From NCBI RefSeq assembly GCF_001889065.1, contig NZ_LWHB01000125.1, positions 1 to 11,325 of the forward strand: a stretch of 11,325 nucleotides of DNA, read 5' to 3'. Each line of letters opens with the position of its first letter. Position 1 is the first letter of the stretch. The translations under genes were made by a program, and so were the position numbers. Below the pieces are notes generated by a model. It did no database searches. It had not been told where the DNA came from and was given only the letters and a program-made list of their open reading frames with translations. This document shows positions 5,912 to 11,325 of the stretch, piece by piece. This DNA is from Suttonella ornithocola (GTDB lineage Bacteria > Pseudomonadota > Gammaproteobacteria > Cardiobacteriales > Cardiobacteriaceae).

Positions 5912-6582
5912 ATGTCTAAGCTTTCTCGTCCTGATGGAGTCATTTTTGATTGCGACTCTACACTTTCTAGCATCGAAGGCATTGATGAATTAGCAAAACT
6001 CAAACAATGTGGCGAACAAGTCGCCGCTTTAACTCATCAAGCATGAATGGCGAACTTCCACTTGAAGCTGTTTACGAAAAACGCTTAGCGCTTATTCGCC
6101 CAAGCCAAGCCGACATAGCCCAAATTGCAGAACAATACCTAGCCACCATGACCCCTGGCGCTAAAGAAACCATTGACGCGCTTCATTCTGCAGGTATTCG
6201 CGTCGGCATCATTAGTGGCGGATTGATAGATGCCATCTTGCCTTTAGCAAAGTCTCTAGGCATCGCTGATACAGATATTTACGCCGTTTATTTAGGCTTT
6301 GATAGCCACGGTAATTATCAGCAAGTTTTGCCAAGCCCATTAACCACTGCCAATGGAAAACAAGCTGTCACAGCTTCATGGAAACGCGTTAACCATCTCA
6401 ATACTGTTCATTTAGTTGGCGATGGCATGAGCGACATTGCCGCAAAAGGAGCAAATGCCGCTGATGCGGTGATTGGTTATGGGGGCGTTATTTGCCGACC
6501 AGCGGTGCAACAAGCTGCCGACTACTACCAAAAAGATGCCGATTTACGCAAACTCTTACCGCTTTGGGGGCTAAGCGCATGA
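5912..6582 (+). pseudogene. serB: Phosphoserine phosphatase (HAD family), split by a one-base frameshift
   Basis: Two frames together encode one HAD-superfamily phosphoserine phosphatase, the enzyme for the last step of serine synthesis. The first piece (5912-6046, 44 residues) holds the nucleophile motif FDCDSTL and GIDELAKL. The second (6043-6582, 179 residues from its ATG) holds GIISGG (motif II), a lysine region, and VGDGMSDIAA (motif III). Removing one base near 6042 from an original Gln-Ala-Met-Asn-Gly stretch explains the break. Stop and restart now overlap as ATGA. The rest of the sequence is undamaged, so the event is recent, is a sequencing error, or is tolerated through coupled reinitiation. 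A split immediately after motif I would be expected to abolish activity unless the pieces reassemble. The gene overlaps the next by ATGA at 6579. Confidence 0.82.
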
Positions 6583-8918
6583 GCGATACCATTCCTGAAA
6601 AAATTGGGCAATTCTATCTCGGTCGCGAAAGCTATCCCGCTAACGGCACACCCGTATTATTCAATGCAGCAGACTTAACCACTCATGCCATAATTATCGG
6701 GATGACTGGTTCAGGTAAAACAGGACTTGGCATTAGCTTATTAGAAGAAGCAGCGTTAGATAATATCCCTGTGATTGCAATTGATCCAAAAGGCGATTTA
6801 GGCAACTTAGCCCTAAACTTTCCCGATTTAGCGTCAGATAATTTTTTACCTTATGCCGATACCACCGCGCTCAACCAAAACCAACAAACCCCAGAAAATT
6901 GGGCAACCGCGACCGCTGAAAAATGGAAAACTGGCATTCTTGAGAGCGGACAAAGCCTTGAGCGAATGCAGCTATTAAAAGCGGGGAACCCTGTTCGACT
7001 CTACACACCAGGTAGTACCACCGGCTATCCACTTGCCCTCATTGGCGATTTTGCTCCCCCCGAACCAAACATTCGTGAGCAATCAGAAGCCTATGCCGCC
7101 TATTTAGATGGAACAGCCTCCGCCTTATTAGCGCTTCTCAAACAAGAAAACAACACCCTTGACCCACAACATATCTTTCTCACCCATTTATTCAAACACA
7201 GCTGGGACCAAGGGCAAACCCTGACTCTCGCCGACCTCATTGCGCAAATCCAAAATCCGCCTTTCCAAAAAATCGGCATTTTGCCCGTTGCACAAGTCTT
7301 TCCAGATAAAAATCGAGTGGCTTTAGCCTTAGCCCTAAACAACCTACTCGCTGCCCCCTCCTTTACCCATTGGCGAACTGGCAACCTATTAGAAACCGAA
7401 ACCCTCCTTTACGATGCACAACGCCGTCCACAAACCTCCGTTTTAAACATTGCGCATCTCAGCGATAACGAACGGATGTATTTTGTCACCCTATTGCTCA
7501 CCAACCTCATTAACTGGATGCGTCGCCAACCCGGCACCTCAACCCTACGCGCCATTCTCTATATGGATGAAATTGCCGGTTACCTACCACCCAATGCCAA
7601 CCCTGCCAGTAAAGCTCCTTTCCTACAGCTGCTTAAACAAGCACGCGCTTTTGGCATTGGCTTAGTCCTCTCTAGCCAAAACCCCATTGACCTTGATTAC
7701 AAAGCCCTTTCCAATGCCGGCACATGGTTTATCGGACGCTTACAAACCGCGCAAGACCGTGCGCGTGTCACCGAAGGATTGCTCTCTGCGGGCGAGAATG
7801 GCATCACTAAAAACGAATTAGACCAATGGTTTGACCAGCTCGGCAAACGACAGTTCCTACTACACGACATCCACCGTCCAGAACCCATCATCTTCCATAC
7901 CCGTTGGGCGATGAGTTACCTCGCTGGTCCCTTAAACCGAGCACAAATCTCCGCATTAACCGCTACGAATAAAACACACACACCAGCAGCACCAACCGAA
8001 CCCACAACAAACAATCGTCCAGCGATTTTACCCACAGGCATCCAAACCTACTACCTACCAACCACGCAAAATAGCGAACAAGCCATCCACTACTTTCCTA
8101 CCCTCTTAGGCATAGCGACGCTGTATTATCAAGACAACAAAGCAGGCGTGCGCACCGAAAGAGAAATCCTACTCAGCGCAGCAATAGATAGTGATAACGT
8201 CGATTGGAAAACCGCCGAAGCCCTAGCGCAAAACACCGACCAACTCCAAACCCGTCCGCAGCAACCCGCGTACTATCATGAAGCCCCTATCGCCATCCAA
8301 AAACCAAAAAATTGGCAGAATTGGGAGAAAACCCTAAAAACCGCCTTACGTCAAAGCGCGAGTATCGACATTTACTACGCCCCTGACCTCAAACAATACA
8401 GCGAGCCAGGAGAAACCGAAACTGCCTTTAGAAACCGCTTGGCAACCACAGCGCGCGAACAGCGTGATGCCCAAACCATGACCCTGCGCCAAAAATACAC
8501 GACCAAACAAATCAGCCTAAACAAACAACTACTGACCGCCGAACAAGCCCTTAATCGAGAAAACAAACAAGCCAGCAGTAGCTTACTTGATGCAGGCATC
8601 GCTATTGGTGGTGCCTTACTGGGCGCATTTACCGGACGAAAAGTACTCAGCCAAACCAATATCCAACGCGCCGCCAGTGCTGCCAAAAAAGTTGGACAAA
8701 TTAGCAAAGAACGGCAAGACAGCGCCGCCGCACAAGCCAAATATGAGCTCATCCAATCGCAAATTCAGCAACTAGAGGAACAACTCAAAGCCGAACTAAG
8801 TGAGCTACAGCAGCGCTACCAACCGGAAAACCTTACCCTAGAAACCAAAACCATCGATGCCAAAGCTAGCGATATTGAAATCAAAACCGTCGCATTACTC
8901 TATCGAAGCCTAAGCTAA
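6579..8918 (+). CDS. HerA/DUF87-type ATPase with C-terminal coiled coil, unknown role
   Basis: This 779-residue P-loop ATPase starts at ATG 6579, in an ATGA overlap with serB; the frame is open upstream but the extension reads through serB. Walker A is GMTGSGKTG from residue 41 and Walker B is ILYMDEIAG, with D330 and E331. A sensor-like SSQNP at 365-369 follows QARAFGIGLVLS. This layout fits the HerA/FtsK clade (COG0433), whose members pump DNA or remodel nucleoprotein. Residues about 610-660 and 690-750 are rich in Gln, Glu and Lys and likely form coiled coils. They bracket a glycine-rich hydrophobic hairpin (GIAIGGALLGAFTG from 673). No nuclease domain is seen. Translational coupling to serB looks like a housekeeping arrangement rather than defence, but location between two CRISPR arrays deserves note. 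The fold is secure; the function is unknown. Confidence 0.85.
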   Translation: MSDTIPEKIGQFYLGRESYPANGTPVLFNAADLTTHAIIIGMTGSGKTGLGISLLEEAALDNIPVIAIDPKGDLGNLALNFPDLASDNFLPYADTTALNQNQQTPENWATATAEKWKTGILESGQSLERMQLLKAGNPVRLYTPGSTTGYPLALIGDFAPPEPNIREQSEAYAAYLDGTASALLALLKQENNTLDPQHIFLTHLFKHSWDQGQTLTLADLIAQIQNPPFQKIGILPVAQVFPDKNRVALALALNNLLAAPSFTHWRTGNLLETETLLYDAQRRPQTSVLNIAHLSDNERMYFVTLLLTNLINWMRRQPGTSTLRAILYMDEIAGYLPPNANPASKAPFLQLLKQARAFGIGLVLSSQNPIDLDYKALSNAGTWFIGRLQTAQDRARVTEGLLSAGENGITKNELDQWFDQLGKRQFLLHDIHRPEPIIFHTRWAMSYLAGPLNRAQISALTATNKTHTPAAPTEPTTNNRPAILPTGIQTYYLPTTQNSEQAIHYFPTLLGIATLYYQDNKAGVRTEREILLSAAIDSDNVDWKTAEALAQNTDQLQTRPQQPAYYHEAPIAIQKPKNWQNWEKTLKTALRQSASIDIYYAPDLKQYSEPGETETAFRNRLATTAREQRDAQTMTLRQKYTTKQISLNKQLLTAEQALNRENKQASSSLLDAGIAIGGALLGAFTGRKVLSQTNIQRAASAAKKVGQISKERQDSAAAQAKYELIQSQIQQLEEQLKAELSELQQRYQPENLTLETKTIDAKASDIEIKTVALLYRSLS

Positions 8919-8921
8919 GTA

Positions 8922-9026
8922 TATAGCAGGACTCCCAAAAAAATGCATACAGTACTTGTAGATAGAAGATTGCTTTCAAATTAGATATTGGGTTAACGTT
9001 GTATGCGTTTTTGGGAAGTGGCTATA
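8922..9026. mobile_element. MITE-like element with imperfect terminal inverted repeats
   Basis: Arms of about 26-29 bp are inverted: TATAGC near 8922, then TCCCAAAAA and GCATAC, mirrored by GTATGCG, TTTTTGGGA and GCTATA ending at 9026. The arms differ by small indels. The 105-bp element has no coding capacity. Its ends are TA-rich, consistent with TA-targeting IS630/Tc1-type mobilisation, but the parent element is not identified. It begins four bases after the ATPase stop and could also serve as that gene's terminator. Confidence 0.6.
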
Positions 9027-9063
9027 AAATCTGAATAATCCAAACAATCATTTTTAGTCATAA

Positions 9064-9194
9064 ACCCTTTTTTACCCGTTCTTTCACAACCGGATGAAAA
9101 ACAAACACTTGCAACAAGCAAAAAAACAAAAGGTCAACCAACAAAAAACCTTTAAAATCCTTGTCGCAAGCGCATCAAATCGAATAAAATTCGA
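9064..9194 (+). promoter_or_regulatory. CRISPR leader of array 2, homologous to leader 1
   Basis: This 131-bp leader aligns with 4927-5057 over its full length: ACCC-T-run, the CTTT-CACAAC-CGGAT block, and an A-run followed by AAAAGGT. An IHF-like site (12 of 13) lies at 9099-9111, exactly 96 bp before the first repeat as in leader 1. Divergence is moderate, so this is not a recent identical duplication. Between it and the ATPase gene there is only the MITE-like element and about 35 bp without recognisable content. Confidence 0.78.
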
Positions 9195-9282
9195 GTTACC
9201 CGCCGCATAGGCGGCTTAGAAATCATCATCGGCAAGGCAGGCATTTAACAGTTCGTTACCCGCCGCACAGGCGGCTTAACAA
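9195..9282 (+). CRISPR. CRISPR array 2: two repeats, one 32-nt spacer (type I-F)
   Basis: Repeats lie at 9195-9222 and 9255-9282 with a 32-nt spacer at 9223-9254. The first repeat has the loop GCATA instead of GCACA. The last repeat is degenerate at its 3' end (CTTAACAA instead of CTTAGAAA), marking the true array terminus. Orientation is plus. Cas6f from the operon 4 kb upstream presumably processes it. Having only one spacer suggests either little adaptation or loss of spacers. Confidence 0.92.
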
Positions 9283-9294
9283 TTAAAATAAAAG

Positions 9295-9417
9295 GTAGTG
9301 GTTTGAAAAGTATGCTGGACTATGACTCAATAATTTCAATAATAATAAAATATTAAATTTCAATATATTGGATTGATATTTTACAGAAATTACTCAGCAT
9401 ACTTTTCAAACCACTAC
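9295..9417. mobile_element. MITE with perfect 23-bp terminal inverted repeats
   Basis: The left end begins GTAGTGGTTTGAAAAG and continues TATGCTG to 9317. It is mirrored perfectly by 9395-9417, ending CAAACCACTAC. The 123-bp element has a 77-bp AT-rich core with no reading frame. Similar A/T-rich strings flank it (TAAAATAAAAG on the left, TAAATAAAAAAG on the right) and may be the remains of a target duplication. It sits between the end of array 2 and the glutaredoxin gene stop. There it could form a long hairpin acting as a bidirectional terminator. The parent IS is not identified. Confidence 0.75.
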
Positions 9418-9431
9418 TAAATAAAAAAGCC

Positions 9432-9671
9432 TCACTTGCGCTTTAAAAACCGCTCATCAGAAATAAAATCCAATACTGCTTCTGCATCAAAAGGATAAAG
9501 TAATTCACGTTCTGCTTCTTGATCATAAAGTACGGGCACTAGCTGCCCGTACTCTTTCTGTAAATCAATCTCTCTATCCACATCCACCCGTTCAAAAGAC
9601 ACGCCTAAATGCAATAATAATTGGGCTGCATCTTCGCATAAATGACACCCTAAGCGCACCAGTAATTTCAC
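9432..9671 (-). CDS. Glutaredoxin-like protein (DUF836 type)
   Basis: This 79-residue thioredoxin-fold protein has a CxxC site, GCHLCEDA (residues 8-15), near the N-terminus. It continues with the strand FERVDVD and the cis-proline region VPVLY, as in the DUF836 glutaredoxin-like family. It probably acts as a cytoplasmic dithiol redox protein; the substrate is unknown. The start codon is GTG, and its GTGA overlaps the gmhA stop, so the two are translated from one message. Length is normal for the family. Confidence 0.85.
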   Translation of the reverse strand: MKLLVRLGCHLCEDAAQLLLHLGVSFERVDVDREIDLQKEYGQLVPVLYDQEAERELLYPFDAEAVLDFISDERFLKRK

Positions 9672-10225
9672 GCAAATGCCTCATCTACCATCGCACACCA
9701 GTGGTGAATCGTAAAGATATGCGCTTCTTGAATATGCGCTGTTACTGTGCTTGGTATAACTAGGCATAAATCGCACGCATTTAGCATGGCTCCGCCATCG
9801 CGTCCTGTTAGTCCTAAGGTCACAATGCCTTTTTGCTTTGCCATTTCAAGCGCACGTAAAATATTTGGCGAGTTACCACTTGTTGAAATTCCAATAAAGA
9901 TATCTCCTTTTCGTGCCAGCCCTGCTAATTGACGAGAAAATACTTCATCATAACCATAGTCATTAGCAATAGCCGTTAGTGCTGAAGTATCTGTAGTCAA
10001 TGCTACTCCAGCAAGCGCGCGCCGCTCTGCTAGAAATCGTCCTGTTAGCTCTGCAGCAAAATGTTGTGCATCTGCTGCTGAGCCACCATTCCCAGCCACA
10101 TACGCACAACCATTACTTTTAAGCACTTGCACAAGCTGCCGCCCCATTTCATTGACTTGATTTTCCTGCTCGCGCAATGCTTCAAAAACAGCCTGATGCG
10201 CTTGAATTTTCTCTTGCCAAGACAT
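9668..10225 (-). CDS. gmhA: Phosphoheptose isomerase, SIS domain (GmhA/DiaA family)
   Basis: This 185-residue SIS-domain protein most resembles GmhA, which converts sedoheptulose 7-phosphate to D-glycero-D-manno-heptose 7-phosphate for LPS core synthesis. Signatures are AGNGGSAADAQHFAAELTGR from residue 44, ALTTDTSALTAIANDYG, the phosphate-binding IGISTSGNSPN (111-121), GLTGRDGG, and TAHIQEAHIFTIHH near the C-terminus. DiaA, a DnaA-binding homologue, has the same fold and cannot be fully excluded. The frame is open to a TTG at 10273, but ATG 10225 is chosen because the family starts there. A nine-codon upstream frame ends at this ATG (TAATG). It forms an operon with the downstream glutaredoxin and is divergent from uppP. 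Confidence 0.82.
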   Translation of the reverse strand: MSWQEKIQAHQAVFEALREQENQVNEMGRQLVQVLKSNGCAYVAGNGGSAADAQHFAAELTGRFLAERRALAGVALTTDTSALTAIANDYGYDEVFSRQLAGLARKGDIFIGISTSGNSPNILRALEMAKQKGIVTLGLTGRDGGAMLNACDLCLVIPSTVTAHIQEAHIFTIHHWCAMVDEAFA

Positions 10226-10254
10226 TACCTTCCCCAAAGTCTTAAAAATTCCAT
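10225..10254 (-). CDS. Possible nine-residue upstream leader peptide of gmhA
   Basis: MEFLRLWGR starts at ATG 10254, six bases after a strong GGGAGG (10266-10261). It stops in TAATG, sharing a base with the gmhA start. The arrangement would load ribosomes and pass them to gmhA, whose own Shine-Dalgarno is weaker. No regulatory residue pattern is obvious. Chance is possible at this length. Confidence 0.3.
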   Translation of the reverse strand: MEFLRLWGR

Positions 10255-10293
10255 ACAATACCTCCCTTTTCAATCGCGCTCAAGGAAAAAACC

Positions 10294-11100
10294 ATGGATT
10301 TATGGCAAGCCTTTATCCTTTCTCTCATTCAAGGTATTACGGAATTTCTTCCGATTTCAAGCTCTGGACATTTGGTCATTACTCGAGATTTTCTTCATTG
10401 GCCAGATACTGGTGTTGCTTTTGATGCTTTTACTGGATTAGGCACACTAACCGCCGTTATTCTTTATTTTCGCAAAGAACTTTTTGAGATTGCCTACTAT
10501 TGGTTAAATCAATTTTCAAAAACACGCCAACCTGACCCTCAAAATCTAGCCCGCTTAGGTAATCAGCTGATTCTTGCAACACTTCCCGCGCTCATTTTAG
10601 GCTATTTGCTCAAAGACCAAATTGATCAGCATTTTCATAGTCCGCAAGTGATTGCGATAACCACTATTTTCTATGGAATTTTACTTGGTACAGCGGATTG
10701 GTTAGGGCGAAAAACGTATCAAATTAACCAAACTTCTACAAAACAAGCGCTTATTTATGGCTTTGCACAAGCACTTGCACTAATCCCCGGAACTTCTAGA
10801 AGTGGGATTACTATGACAGCAGGGCTTGCTATGGGATTTTCCCGTCATGCTGCTGCACGCTATTCTTTTTTGCTTTCTATTCCAATTTCTGCTGCTGCCG
10901 GACTATATGGGCTGCTCAAACTCATCAAAGCACCTTCTGTAGATTTTAGCTGGCAAGTCATTAGCCTATCTTATCTCACTGCGACTATTTCAGCGTTTAT
11001 CTGCATCGCATTATTTCTACGCTTTTTAAATGCTATTGGAATGTGGCCACATGTGATTTATCGGCTGATTTTAGGAAGTATTATTCTTATTGTTTTATGA
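10294..11100 (+). CDS. uppP: Undecaprenyl-diphosphatase (bacitracin resistance protein)
   Basis: This 268-residue integral membrane enzyme dephosphorylates undecaprenyl diphosphate, recycling the lipid carrier for peptidoglycan and O-antigen. Both signatures are present: QGITEFLPISSSGHL (residues 13-27) with E17, and PGTSRSG (165-171) followed by MTAGLAMGF. About eight hydrophobic segments are visible. AAGGA lies seven bases before the ATG (10282-10286). Length matches the family (E. coli 273). It is divergently transcribed from gmhA, with only about 68 bp between the starts, so its promoter probably overlaps the gmhA 5' region. Confidence 0.95.
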   Translation: MDLWQAFILSLIQGITEFLPISSSGHLVITRDFLHWPDTGVAFDAFTGLGTLTAVILYFRKELFEIAYYWLNQFSKTRQPDPQNLARLGNQLILATLPALILGYLLKDQIDQHFHSPQVIAITTIFYGILLGTADWLGRKTYQINQTSTKQALIYGFAQALALIPGTSRSGITMTAGLAMGFSRHAAARYSFLLSIPISAAAGLYGLLKLIKAPSVDFSWQVISLSYLTATISAFICIALFLRFLNAIGMWPHVIYRLILGSIILIVL

Positions 11101-11132
11101 CAGCATCAAAAAATCCCGTATATATAGTGCAA

Positions 11133-11325
11133 TCATCTAAAACTCAACCCAATCCAAAGCAGATAAAAGAATAAAGTATCAATACAATCCATCCGCCATT
11201 CTTTGCGTATTTGCTTAATCCAAGCCCACATCTTTTCAATGGGATTTAAGTCTGGACTATAAGGGGGTAACCAAACTATCTCATGCCCATGCTCTTCAAT
11301 GATTGCTTGAATATCACAGCGTTTA
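11133..11325 (-). mobile_element. IS630-family transposase, C-terminal part (cut by window edge)
   Basis: The minus strand encodes 64 residues to a TGA at 11133, including WLPPYSPDLNPIEKMWAWIK, the signature around the last catalytic glutamate of IS630 DDE transposases. The start lies outside the window. The element end is probably near 11124, where TATATAG offers the TA target expected for IS630; the terminal repeat cannot be confirmed from one end. The 32 bp between uppP and the transposase stop hold no other feature. Confidence 0.85.

Noticed and set aside
5790..5993. Plus-strand 67-codon frame across the terminal repeat and serB start
   Set aside because: It reads through the CRISPR repeat and the serB promoter, has no ribosome site and no recognisable protein pattern.
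6007..6042. In-frame ATG at 6007 as the start of a separate serB-like gene
   Set aside because: The residues before 6043 are an out-of-frame reading of the serB first piece; similarity to SerB resumes only at 6043.
8375..8752. 125-codon minus-strand frame within the ATPase gene
   Set aside because: It is a shadow of the coding strand with a low-complexity Ser/Leu/Arg composition and no start signals.
10127..10441. Plus-strand frame spanning the gmhA start and uppP start
   Set aside because: It overlaps two well-supported genes in other frames.

Overview
The window reads as a chromosomal segment of a gammaproteobacterium. Support comes from a type I-F CRISPR-Cas module with canonical 28-nt repeats and 32-nt spacers, a sedoheptulose-7-phosphate isomerase (gmhA), undecaprenyl-diphosphatase (uppP) and insertion-sequence debris. 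A Moraxellaceae or Cardiobacteriales host is a guess from overall feel, not a demonstrated assignment.

Left third (1-4927): the AT-rich 3' part of a CARF-RelE gene (Cami1-like, cut by the window edge) is followed by the complete type I-F interference operon csy1-csy2-csy3-cas6f, all on the plus strand and tightly spaced. The adaptation/effector genes cas1 and cas2-3 are not visible and may lie upstream.

Middle (4927-5911): a leader follows cas6f, then a two-repeat, one-spacer array. The array is then interrupted by about 610 bp carrying a minus-strand mini-operon. It encodes a 67-aa coiled-coil/single-TM protein followed by a 77-aa HTH protein that closely resembles the anti-CRISPR-associated regulator Aca1. 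Beyond the mini-operon the array resumes as the last 9 nt of a repeat, exactly 32 nt of spacer, and a degenerate terminal repeat. The acr-aca-like arrangement, a 23-bp inverted repeat on the promoter, and its position inside the array of a I-F system make this the most interesting part of the window.

Right part (5912-11325): serB is broken into two pieces by a one-base frameshift with an ATGA junction, and a large HerA/DUF87-type ATPase overlaps its end. Next comes a gap holding a MITE-like element, a second I-F leader that aligns with the first without net length change, a second one-spacer array, and a perfect 23-bp-TIR MITE. The minus-strand pair gmhA-glutaredoxin (4-bp GTGA overlap), the plus-strand uppP, and the truncated end of an IS630-family transposase complete the window.

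Working model: Csy1-Csy2-Csy3-Cas6f form the crRNA surveillance complex, and Cas6f cuts repeats from both mini-arrays. The CARF-RelE gene would add a cyclic-oligoadenylate-triggered translation block if a type III system exists elsewhere in the genome. The inserted HTH cassette may be a mobile inhibitor or another selfish or defensive cassette that landed in the array.
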